Positions 46,101 to 56,300 of a stretch of DNA of 64,000 nucleotides are shown here, piece by piece; the stretch's first letter is position 1; each line of letters starts with the position of its first letter. This DNA is from Oasisia sp. SBJ-2009. Its lineage: Eukaryota; Annelida; Polychaeta; Sabellida; Siboglinidae. Under the pieces are notes generated by a model that had not been told where the DNA came from, did no database searches, and saw only the letters and a list, made by a program, of their open reading frames with translations. The stretch is from contig OZ024857.1 in assembly GCA_964017155.1 (NCBI GenBank), positions 37,298,641-37,362,640 of the forward strand, in the 5' to 3' direction. Both the position numbers and the translations under genes were made by a program.

Positions 46101-48200
46101 TGACGAGGGCATTGTTTCTGTTTGTGTTCATGTCAACACAGTTGCTGGTGACGTTGACGCTGGACGGAACATTGAGCTTTGAAGGTGTTGCGCTAGACAG
46201 CGTGGTTGTGGTTGTGGTTGACTTCACCGTGGTTGTGGTCGTGGTCGGTGCGGAGTCATGGGACTTGCTGTCAGGTGGAACTGCCGACGAGTTCTGATTA
46301 ACCGCTCCCCCATTCGAAGACGATGCAGAGGACCCTCGTTTACTCTTGCTCTTCTTCTTCTTGTTGTTTGGCTGCGATGGTGGAATTGTCTTTGTTAGCA
46401 CTTAGCAATGGAAATTGTGAGATGGGCACTATTAATGTTGTAGCCAGGCAGCCAGGCAGCCAGCCAGCCAGGCAGCCAGGCAGCCAGGCAGCCAGGCAGC
46501 CAGGCAGCCAGCCAGCCAGGCAGCCAGGCAGCCAGCCAGCCAGGCAGCCAGGCAGCCAGGCAGCCAGGCAGCCAGGCAGCCAGGCAGCCAGGCAGCCAGC
46601 CAGCCAGGCAGCCAGCCAGCCAGGCAGCCAGGCAGCCAGGCAGCCAGCCAGATAATAGTGATAATAGAGACTCTGTCAGGTACACAGTTGGGTACTGGAC
46701 TCCAGTTTGTAACTAGTGTCATCCAGCAGGTGCCCATTGTCCTGGCAACACAATTCTTAATTGAATTAAGTCCTGTTATTGTCTATGAGCTTGGCTAAAT
46801 GGGGAGATATTGTTTACCCTGCTTGGCAAGTCACGCTGACTGGTTATTTGGGTCACTATGATGAGCGATCGTTTAGGCAACTTCAAAATCGGGCAGTGAA
46901 TAATTCAGTTATATACTATTGATAACGTCAATAATAATGACCAAAATAACGTTTCACCAATTTGATTGTTTTATTTTATTTTTCCCAAATAGCAAACCAT
47001 TTCACCTATGGTGCAACTGGCAATTGACAGTGCTAGCCTAGTCAAGCATGAGTGAAACAGATTCCTTGTACATGAATTGATACACGGTTATAAATAAATC
47101 ATATGTTGTTTGCTATGAAAAATATATGGTTTAAATTAAGTCAAGACAACAAAAAAGGATCTAAAGATGTTATTTTTTTTAATTTACATTACGAATATAA
47201 ACTACCTGGGTAAGTAATGCTTTGGCAACTATAGTAACTGCTTTTTCGATGTGTATGTCATAATTTATATTTCATTTACATATTATATTTATAACTGTTT
47301 TTTTATTTTAACAAATTTTTAACACTTATAGTATATAATTTTTTTTAAACTAATTTATGTCACTAACAGATTCACATTTGCTAGGCATATTTTCATAATA
47401 GTTTATATATAAGTTGTTTATCTAAAAAAGAGTATTAACACGAGAGAATCCGGCCGAATGTTGGTAAGTGCCTAGAACCCAGACACAGCCTGAAGATCAG
47501 CTGTAACAGGTGTTATTGCCCGACTCTATATGAGTGTGAATGTGTAGCCGATTCTGAAGCAAAGTTCACTACCACTTCGACAATCAATAAAAGCATCTAA
47601 CAAGACGCTGATCTTTGAACAAAATGTGTCGGCAGCTGTAGACCATATGGCACGGTCATCAACTGGACAACAGCCCAGGCAACCTCTCAACGGTCACCTG
47701 ACTGGCCAGACAGAGCACGGTGACCTTCTTACGTATTTACATTCATCGTTCTAAATCATTCAAATTTACCGCAATCTTGATATTTGTTTTTGTACTTGAA
47801 ACTGTGGCAACAATAAAAATGCCAGTGTTAGTTTATTTATACTTCATGATGTTTATATCTAGAAAAGAATTACTCAAAAATCTTAACTGTTCCAAAAATT
47901 AAAAAGGCAACACTGTCTGCTGAGCCAGTCAGTTTTTTTTGGCATTTTTAAATGCACAACCTGTTTCCATAATAATATACTTTTACAGAGCATTCCTCAG
48001 GAGATAATTGTACATACTGCTGGCTTTCTTTATCGAACGTAAGTCCAGTCACTTATTGCACTTACTGCATGCAAAATAGACATAAAGTGGTAAGCTACAA
48101 AGATACGTCCGTGCTATGGTTTCTGACTATGATCTTAGAACCACTGACCATGAACCCATTGACATTATGTGTGACACAGACACTTTTTTGTGTGTGTACA

Positions 48201-48265
<65 letters not shown>

Positions 48266-51200
48266 TTAGACCTTTTGCATCTGCAATGATGACTACAGCG
48301 ATGTAACAATGAACCCACCTTGTTGCCAGGTACATGCCATTCTCCCAGTGCCTCCTTTGCCCCCGCTGCAAGGCAAATGTCACATAACTTTACCAAATGT
48401 CAACAAGACCAATTATATGCACCTTTATGCAAATGATTCCACGCTTACATTCCAACAGAGATGAAAAATTAAATTTTCATGGTAATCTACTTACTGTTTC
48501 TGTTCAGTGCCCACTTAGAATTTGTTAATATCATATTATATTATATAAGTACATAAGTAAAGACAATTTATTTATGACATACACCAAAATTGCAGTATAT
48601 TTAGTCGAAATTGTTTTTGTGGTGCTAAAAAGTGATGGTGTCTTTTTCAGTGCATATTACGATTTTAATCAACATGTATATATACGCATTTAGTATGAAC
48701 ATTTCTTGGTAAATTATGATCAAGGCCATGCTGAAGATAGAACACCATTCTAAAGGAGTTTATTGCACATAAAAAGTATTGATCTTGTGTTGCCTTGATG
48801 TCCTTCACATATACACTTCAATTCAATGGATGTAGTTTCTACTTTCTTGGAAGTCTGGTTTGCTAGAACAGGGAAATATTTCTAGGAATGCCTATTCCAT
48901 AAATTGATAATACACACTTTCTAGGAATGCCTGGATGGTCTGTTCAACGCTGTAGTCGTAGTACTGCAGCACGAGAACAATGTCATTGTTGCTGCGTCCA
49001 GGAACGACCTCCCTGACCGCTTGCACCTGAAGATGAACAACACAAGGTCACCACAAGGGGCAGCACTCAGAGCGTAGGCAAATTGTTTTTCTAAATCTTA
49101 GATAAATTCAAAGTCCATAAAAACATGAAATACATGTAAAACACACAAATAGCGTGGGAGAATATATTTTATGTAACTTACACATTTTTTGATGGGAATT
49201 GGTTACAGAATTATATAAATCACTTTAGAGGAGTGGGTGTAGTGTTTGTTTTTGTGCTCTGGATTTTTTTTTAAGAAAGATCGTTGTTTTTGTCAGCCAT
49301 TTGTGACATACAGTCACGTCAGCATTGAAAGTCACCACTACTACTAAAATTAAATAAATAATGTGATTAAAAGTGGCCAATAAGCAAGAAACATAGCTGC
49401 CATGACGTTTGAGCATGTTCAATGGTGCTAAATATTATTATCGCTAAAAAATCAAACAAAATACGTGGCATCCTGAAAAGCAGACAATTTCTGTGCTTCC
49501 TACAACATTGAAAATGCGTCTGGGCACTATGTCTTTGGCTGAATATAAACAAATATAAAGTGTTGAGGTACTGGAAGAAGCCATGTCACAGAAAAAATAT
49601 TTAATGCTGTTTCTCGCGATATTTTGTGCATAGTAAACAGGTGGCCATGAGATGTTATGCTTTCAGTGGCACAAATGTTTTTTTTTAAAGACACAATTTG
49701 AAATTTTACCCCTCATGTCACATTTATGCAACGTTTTCATGAGTGAGCCATATATAATATACAGTCATGTTTTAACTGTATTAGAAATCTGCCCAACGTC
49801 CTAATTGTAGATCACTGTCAGCTCATCTCCTGCACGGCTCCAATTCCTAGGAACCAAAGTCCATATATGTATCTTTCTACGATCACTAATTTGTTTGGAC
49901 TACTGGCCTTCCAGTCCGATCTACCAACTGACAAGAAGGAAGTTATTTTGAGTCCACTTTTCAGGGGATAAAATGAATGGTGAGACATTCTCTAGAATGC
50001 CACTGTGGCATATGAAGTGATTGTTACTCTGAGATTTTTGTTGGGCGCATGCAATATCATAACTGGTGACACAACATATGTAATGGTCAGCCATAACATT
50101 AACAAGTTTAAGACTGAAGTAATGTATTGTTGATAATGTTCAGTTATCTTTGGTTTGTTGCTTAAGGTTAATTAAATAAATTACTTTAATGTGCATTTAG
50201 GATAAACCGACAATTCATTAAACTGATACATGTACTTAAAAAGTAAAACACTGGACTTTCAAAGACTATGATTACAACTTGACAATTGATATAAACAACA
50301 TATACCAATAATATAACAATACTTTACAATATAGTTGTTTCGTTGGAAATAAAAACAATGATACTCCATGAATTATACACCTTATTCTTAAGCAATTTTC
50401 ACCAGATTTCTGAGCCCTACTAAGACTTAGTCTAACATTGCTGGCTAATGCTTACTTTGTGATGTCTGACATTTTTTTAAGTTCCTAGATACCTGGGTGT
50501 CACCAGCTTAGATATTTCAGAACTTAAATATATTTATTATAAGTAGTTCAATAAGCTGGCAACATAAGGATGTGCCAGTACTTCACAGGGCAAGAGAATT
50601 CCAGTTTGATAAGTCAAACATCTCATCCTTGTACTCGGGAAAAAGTAGACTGCATCATTACTCAAAAGACAAAGTTAGTTTGTGTACAGGACATAGTGGT
50701 ATGGAATACATTTAATGAACACAATGATCTACTCTGTGGGGACAGTAGAGAATGGGACCTGGACATAAACCTTCACGAGAACTTCTCATGCAAAAAACAC
50801 CTAACAGTTGTAATTGCAATTCTGAATATTTCAAACTATTCAGTTACATACAGCATTACAGTTGTGTTGAACATGAGAAAGAACTAAATAAATAAACAAA
50901 TCTCAACTCTAAACAGACGAAAGATTTTATTTTTGAGGGCTATATTCATGACATAAAATACTGAATTTGTTTAAAATATGTACACAGTCAACAAACTTTC
51001 TTGTACTTGGAGGTTGTGTAGAAACACAACACCTAGAAGAAATCTGACATATAACCAACATTAATAAGTTCAATCCAATCTCTTATGTGCATAGGTGTTT
51101 TTTGTTAAGACAAGCTATAAATAAAACTGTAAATGCATGGGTTTTTGTCAGCGAGATGCTATGCTCCCACTCACAAAAACACAGTTCCACCCACCTACAT

Positions 51201-51461
51201 TAGTTTCTTGTCATCACAAGAAACTAATGTAGGTGGGACTGTGTTGTTGTCACGTGAATTTTTTTTACTTTTAAATCACGCGACTGACAAAATAAACAAA
51301 TGGCCACACAAACAGATCCACGACCGGCACAGAAAACACTTCTGCACACGACACTTCAGTGCAGAGCGACGGTCACTCGACAAGGGTCAGGGATTACGGG
51401 TGGGAGGGGGGGACGACGTACGAACCTTCTCCTTGATGCCGTCTGTTGAGACGTGAGCCAT
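36336..51461 (-). CDS. SPATS2: SPATS2/SPATS2L-family protein (DUF1387)
   Basis: Fourteen coding exons (minus): 51461-51426, 49026-48918, 48365-48319, 46371-46098, 45298-45002, 43291-43175, 42726-42597, 41735-41677, 41223-41114, 40782-40702, 40065-40044, 39526-39350, 38782-38679, 37178-36336. It totals 2406 nt, 801 aa, all phases agreeing. Residues 1-64 match the family's UBA-like start: IKEK, VQAVREVVPGRSNNDIVLVL, YSVEQTIQAFLE, LGEWHVPGNK. Then comes a Lys-rich PNNKKKKSKSKR block, a long Ser/Thr/Gln linker, and a coiled-coil region at about 294-420 (LEKSLKDLQRQTVSLQRLKH, ELADLRADIK, DRKIDEELGS). The C-terminal 280 residues are RGG/charge-rich. Vertebrate SPATS2L (SGNP) is a nucleolar/stress-granule RNA-associated protein of about 558 aa; a similar RNA-associated role is inferred. 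SPATS2 and SPATS2L are vertebrate paralogues, so the symbol denotes the family. Confidence 0.92.
37571..38066. repeat. About 180-bp imperfect tandem duplication
   Basis: The block ATGCTGCCACCTCACGGA plus following AT-rich sequence occurs at 37577 and 37760, and its core recurs at about 38039 (period about 182 for the first two). It lies in the last intron of the SPATS2-like gene. Confidence 0.75.
38110..38400. repeat. Degenerate ~23-bp tandem repeat
   Basis: Variants of TACTTCATCAGTAATGTGTGGAA repeat roughly a dozen times with drift. Last intron of the SPATS2-like gene. Confidence 0.8.
40335..40530 (+). mobile_element. 3' remnant of an RTE-like non-LTR retrotransposon
   Basis: In one plus-strand frame it reads RGRLVRRWRDELDDYW, and after a +1 shift GTIWQRIAQDRETWKQHAEA. 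This is the typical C-terminal tail of endonuclease/reverse-transcriptase polyproteins (RGR-x-x-x-RWRD-[DE]-L ... W-x-x-x-AQDR-x-x-W-x-x-x-x-EAF). Only the final ~50 residues plus a short 3' end remain. It lies antisense in the SPATS2-like intron between exons 10 and 11. Confidence 0.75.
42597..42726 (-). CDS. SPATS2: Coiled-coil exon of the SPATS2-like gene
   Basis: Encodes GLEKSLKDLQRQTVSLQRLK then HVIETELEKSSRTITEFFEQ. It matches the family signature EKS-x-KDLQR-x-TVSL and begins the conserved alpha-helical DUF1387 core that continues in exons 41735-41677, 41223-41114 and 40782-40702. The acceptor (CCTGAAG) is immediately preceded by a 31-bp tandem repeat (42757-42889). Alternative acceptors there create a stop or the wrong phase, so this site is preferred. 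Confidence 0.85.
42757..42889. repeat. 31-bp minisatellite at a SPATS2 splice acceptor
   Basis: Unit GGGAACATTTCAAAAGGACA then TCTCAGATCAA, about 4.3 copies, nearly perfect. The first, variant copy lies about 30 nt from the acceptor of exon 42726-42597. Confidence 0.95.
43379..44436. repeat. 16-bp minisatellite (GGCCATGGCACACACA type)
   Basis: About 66 tandem copies with variants GGTCATGG, GGCCACAA, GGACACGG and GGACATGG before CACACACA. Variants are clustered: the GGACAYGG type dominates after 44215. Because 16 is not a multiple of 3 and the unit has no stops, frames of up to about 300 codons stay open on both strands; I regard these as non-coding. It lies in the SPATS2-like intron, starting about 90 bp upstream of the acceptor of exon 43291-43175. 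Confidence 0.97.
44768..44952. mobile_element. Palindromic MITE-like element with TTAA ends
   Basis: 185 bp. The terminal inverted repeats begin TTAAAGCGACATGGTCCGTT and match for 53 bp with only four differences (44768-44820 against 44900-44952). Similarity continues inward, so most of the element folds into one hairpin. TTAA at each end could be a target duplication, as for piggyBac-like insertions, or part of the repeat. No coding capacity. It lies in a SPATS2-like intron 50 bp past a donor. Confidence 0.85.
45002..45298 (-). CDS. SPATS2: Ser/Gln-rich linker exon of the SPATS2-like gene
   Basis: 297 nt, phase 1 at both ends (acceptor TTCCAG, donor GTAAGT). Encodes a disordered linker: Ser/Thr-rich repeats, then SAPHHQQQHPKPKAADAYN. 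It lengthens the protein relative to vertebrate relatives. The donor lies only 50 bp from a palindromic MITE-like element (44768-44952). Confidence 0.8.
46444..46651. repeat. CAGGCAGC / CAGC tandem repeat
   Basis: Interleaved CCAGGCAG and CCAG units over about 208 bp, giving spurious ARQPGSQ/AWLPGCLA frames. It starts about 75 bp upstream of the acceptor of SPATS2 exon 46371-46098. Confidence 0.97.
48203..48260. repeat. (TA)n microsatellite
   Basis: About 28 perfect TA dinucleotides in the SPATS2-like intron between exons 3 and 4, 60 bp from exon 48365-48319. Confidence 0.97.
48918..49026 (-). CDS. SPATS2: UBA-like exon of the SPATS2-like gene
   Basis: Encodes VQAVREVVPGRSNNDIVLVL then QYYDYSVEQTIQAFLE. 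This is the best conserved N-terminal block of the family (AVR-x-VVP-x-x-SNN-[DE]-IVLVLQ), a three-helix UBA-like fold. Donor GTGTGT follows a phase-1 end, and exon 48365-48319 completes the domain with TGAKEALGEWHVPGNK. This pair is the strongest evidence for the family assignment. Confidence 0.9.
51190..51237. repeat. Perfect 22-bp-arm hairpin with 4-nt loop
   Basis: CCCACCTACATTAGTTTCTT then GT (51190-51211), loop CATC, exact reverse complement 51216-51237. Weaker complementarity extends outward (CACAGT and TTTTGTCAG blocks) to about 51140-51300, suggesting a foldback element. It is in the first coding-intron region of the SPATS2-like gene, about 190 bp past exon 1. Confidence 0.9.
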
Positions 51462-51508
51462 CACTGCCTTCGTGCATGTGTCAAACAGTACTCCACTCTC
51501 GTAGTTGT
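51426..51508 (-). CDS. SPATS2: First coding exon of the SPATS2-like gene
   Basis: Acceptor TTACAG at the 5' side; donor GTTCGT (weak) after AAG. I chose ATG at 51461-51459, giving MAHVSTDGIKEK, because the vertebrate protein also starts about a dozen residues before KEK-x-x-AVR. The 47 nt before it are open in the same frame (DNYESGVLFDTCTKAV), so an upstream start in an unseen exon cannot be excluded. Earlier exon(s) must lie beyond 51508. Confidence 0.7.
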
Positions 51509-51566
51509 CTGTAAGCAGAAGGGAAACGACATTAGAGGTGAAGGCACCGTCCACGCGCCGCACACC

Positions 51567-51590
51567 GCGGTGGTGGTGGTGGTGGTGGTG
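51567..51590. repeat. (GGT)n microsatellite
   Basis: Eight tandem GTG/TGG triplets, just upstream of the first SPATS2-like coding exon. Confidence 0.9.
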
Positions 51591-51829
51591 GCATTGACAC
51601 CACCTGGTGCATACACCGCAGACTTTACACAGTCCATCTTATGCTAAGATCAGTCACCATCGATATCTGAAGACAAGCCGCAAACTTTAGTCATTACATA
51701 AGCTGACATGCACTAGGTGAAGTAAATGTCATGGCTCATATTTGCAACACTAGCCCCTATGGCTTTATGTGTGCCTGAGAATGCACATCTCTATATGCAT
51801 TTAATATATAATTTTCCTATGTAAAAGTA

Positions 51830-52240
51830 CAGTTTACAGTAAAACTGGCCCCAGGTACTTCAAAGGTCGCTGAGTGTTTGACACAGGAATCAACAGTCAT
51901 TTAAGGAGCATTTTGTATACAGTTGGCAAACTCTCTCATGTACTTGCTGGCTGTCTTGTAATGCAGACATCTGGGATAGTTTATATATAGGATGTGTAAC
52001 CAACATTTACAAGACCAGTCAAATATACTATGTACATAAAGTATACAATAAAACTGGTCCCAGGTACCTTATGGGTTGCTGAGTGTTTGACACAGGAATC
52101 AACAGTCATTTAGGAGCATTTTGTATACAGTTGGCAAACTCTCTTACATGTACTTGCTGGCTGTCTTGTAATGCAGACATCTGGGATAGTTTTACATTTA
52201 CAAGACCAATCAAACATACTATGTACATATATGATATATC
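51830..52240. repeat. 209-bp tandem duplication
   Basis: The block beginning AAAACTGG at 51841 recurs at 52050 with few differences (GAGTGTTTGACACAGGAATC, GTACTTGCTGGCTGTCTTGT). The second copy has a short deletion near its end. No coding capacity. It lies 5' of the SPATS2-like first coding exon. Confidence 0.9.
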
Positions 52241-53192
52241 ACAACCTTGTGCACACACACGTATCCAAACAAAAATAGCAAGTGTTTGTTGCCACCGTGT
52301 TTAACACTTACATTGTCTGGCACCCGGTAATTACACACCAAACCAAGCAGGTTCACCCACAGACCAAAGGATCAATTTTCAATGATAACAACTCCCAGTA
52401 TGTAGGCCAACCAACCCCTCTACGTGTCGGATTTGCAGACGGCCGCCAAACGTTCACATACGATATCAACATCAACCTAAACCACCGGCAGAAACACATG
52501 TCTGCTAGTTTGTCAGCGATGCCATCCCCGCATTCCTCAACTCACAGCTCATGGGACAAACAAGCTCTGCTCAGCCATCTTGCTCCAGGGAGAGTCTTAA
52601 TCTGTTACACCTCTCTGCTAATACGCCACAACCCTCTGACCCTTGCAGTCTCCCATTACAGACACAATTAATACACCAACGTCTAGTCCCACCGCCCACT
52701 AATCACACTGCCAGTAGGAGGCTGGTACAGTCAGCTGGTCACACTGTCTACTCACTGTAGGATGTTGGCAAGTTTCAAAACAGTTGTCCCTGGTGAATCC
52801 GACAGTGGGGCTTTGACAGCCCAAGCACCCTACACCCAGTCCGTTCCTCCTATCTAGGTCAGATGCCTCCTTCCTTCCCTGGGCTTATCTCATCGGCCAG
52901 TGGGACAGTGGCAGAAACCTGAGCCAGGGTTACTCTGGAGCTGGTGGGAGCAGATTACAGCTCACATCTCTGGCTGGTCTGTCTGCTGGCTCAAGTGGCT
53001 AGGTTATAGATGTGTATAATTTTATAATCTTCCAACAGTTCTCTCTCAAGAGCAGCTCTTCCTCACCACTTTCCCTCCCTCAGAATATTCCCAATGCAAG
53101 TGTTGATTACACCTTTTTCTGAGAAAGAAAATCCTCAAATGGCACTTTCCAAGAAATGTAGTGTTCTTTGGGAGGCTGCATAAGTGACCCAG

Positions 53193-53193
<1 letters not shown>

Positions 53194-53275
<82 letters not shown>

Positions 53276-53280
53276 TGTGT

Positions 53281-53322
<42 letters not shown>

Positions 53323-53325
53323 GTA

Positions 53326-53369
<44 letters not shown>

Positions 53370-53371
53370 TG
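53194..53371. repeat. (GT)n followed by (GCGT)n
   Basis: GT dinucleotides at about 53194-53322 with two interruptions, then about 11 GCGT units to 53371. Confidence 0.97.
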
Positions 53372-56300
53372 TTTCAATATTTTTATCTTAGGGATTCTTT
53401 ATATATATATATTTAGCCAAGCAACCTTTGACCAACATAAAACTACGTTAATGCATTAACTTTCTTCAGTTTAAAGCACAATTTTTAAGATGCCAATATG
53501 ATAGTGGAGACATTTGTCCAATATTTACCATTTGTCATTTTTAGGACATTCTCTCAAATAATTAGCTGGGTACACATATTTCCCTGTTTTCATTTAACAG
53601 AATATGTGGCCAGCTTTAGTGTTTCAGACAGGACGTGCCTGCTGGGAGGAATGCAGGGCCCCTTGTCAGGGACTTGAATTGTCCCCAGTAAGTCTAAGAG
53701 GCTACAGTGTTATACACCATATGGCATAATTATGAAGTACCTACATCCACAGTATAATTTTATCTCCGAGTCCAATGACTGTTCCTACAGCTGGAATGTT
53801 ACCCTGTGTATTTTATAAATCTATAACATCTTTAAAAGAACACAGACAAGTGTGAAGAACATTGGTCAAATTTTAAAATTTTAATCTTACTCTACAGGCC
53901 CATTATTACAGGGTAATTTGTAATCATAACAACATGAATTTGTGAAGTCATCAGTAACTTTTAAAACCACTTCTCAGTTGGGGTTAAATATGTAAGAATA
54001 TTGTGAAAAATCAAATATACAACACATGCCAGCAATATGCAAACAAGGTATTCATTGTGTTTACAAAAATCATCAAACCATCTATCATGTTAATTCTATA
54101 AAAAGTTGTTATTTCAGTATGTCTGCTCCACTTGTATTATTTATAAAACCATTCATTTTTCACAATTAAGTTACCTGATTTATTATGATCATTTAAGTCA
54201 TTTGTTTCATTAAAAAAGTATGCATGTCTGTAAAAACAAACTGAAACCCCCCCCCCCACTCATTTAGACTGTTTGATTACTATTGAGAAGTCTTAAACAG
54301 ACCTTATTAACAATTATTTAAATTAATTAATTATTAAGGACAGTGCTCTAACCTGAAGCTATCATTAATCTTTAAACAGCTGACTACAAGTATTGCATGG
54401 TATCGTATGGCTCCTTTAACATACATGATAGTGTTTTGATGCATCGCCATGGCATTGGCCTGTCAAACATACATTCCCTTGTGGGAAGGGCTGCATCGTG
54501 TTATCAATTGATCAATAATGAACTGCTACAATGTAAACTACACTCTACATACAGCGAACTGTGCTACATACGAAAACCTGTACAACTGTACTCGCTCCTA
54601 ATGCATGATTAATATTTATGGGGCTTGCATGTCGTGACAACTGCCGAAAAAACTTATAGAGTAACTTCCCAAAATACAACCTGTTTGCTGTTTACGAGCC
54701 TTTTAGCTATTAAAAATTAAATGCGATTTATGGTGACTGGGTGCAGTCCTGGTCGCCTTCCGGTTCAGAAATGCATGGAGCAGAATATTTAACGACAATT
54801 GACCTTGTGTGTGTGCATACGTGCGTACATGCGTGCATGTGTGGTGCGTGTGTGGTAGGGGGTTTAGTGAGTAAGTGTATGTATGAATATATGTATGTGA
54901 CTGTCTGTGACTATGTGTGTGTTTGACAATGTGTATGTGTGCGTGCGTGCATACATATGTGCATGCATGCATGCATGCGTGTGTGCATGTATTAGAGTGT
55001 GTGTTCTTCCCAGACAGTTCACCTCTCAGGCACCAAACTTTAAGCTGTTCATCAACTATCCCTCAGAACTTCAGATGAAAGGAAAATAAGTCTTTGTTTT
55101 TAAATTTCGCATTAATTAAGTTTTAAATCATTAACCATCCACCAATCAGCTGATGCAGCAATAAATAAATGATTTTTTTTACATAATAAACATCAAACCT
55201 GAAAACATCGGGAAACATTTCTGCTATTACATTTAAAACCTATCTGACCTATCTCCTTGTGTTTTATCATAAACACTACGCAGTGTATAGGATCAATTCT
55301 AAAATGAGACTGAGAAATAAGGGCAGCATAAACTTAACACGACTTATCAGCCAGCGTAATTTTGCGCAGTGCAACAATGTCCTTGAGAGAAAACTATGAC
55401 CAACCAATGACATCAGTGCAAACCAGCACACTGTGAATGTGAATGGTCTAAACACAATTATCAGTATCAGTAGCTTCACCGCAGCTAAACATAAACTGTT
55501 TACTGAACAATGTAAAAAGCTACATGTAATAGATGTTTTCACTGCAGTGGCCTTGCTGTATGGACCACACTGAGACTTGGTTAAACTGTTCCATATATCC
55601 AAGTTGTTCCTTCTAAGTAGACGTTCCTTTCATCCAGGGTTTGCTGTATCCCAGTCACTTATCCTTCTGATAAGTACTGTAGATAAAGACAAAAACACTA
55701 ACAACATGAGGCTGATCACAAGGCAGGGTTACCAAAACAATTACCTGGAATTCCTATCCTAAAACAAGGACAAGCGGCGACCACAATTTTGACCAACTCA
55801 GCAAGCAAAACATAAACATACTTTTCTTTCTACTTTGATCAATTGTCACCAACTATAACCAAGTGTAGTGACCAAAATGGCAGGCATTGACTTTAATTAT
55901 TACACTTAAATGTACCATTCATGTAGGTAACAGACTGACGATTATGGTTACATTAAATAGAAATTCTGACACAGGTGAAGTTGTTTGTGTGGCTGTATGT
56001 GCTTGTTTACATGACGACAGCTAGTATGAGCCTATGTAGCCACCATGTGCGGCCGTGTGTGGCCGTGTACCCACTCATCACTGACAAGGCGTTGTCAATG
56101 TACACACACTTCCTCTGAACTTTCTCGTCACTCACCTCACACAGTCAACATACCTGGCAACACAGAGGCATAGGTTCCGTGCACGCAATAAGTCCACAAC
56201 TTGCACAATGTCCTCATAAACTTGACCACCTCTGAGACCACCTTTGGTGAAATGTCTACCACCACCAGTCACAGCACTGCTAGGCCATTGGGTCAGCGGC

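Noticed and set aside
52282..52671. 129-codon plus-strand frame
   Set aside because: Low-information composition, no motif, and no neighbouring exon on that strand.
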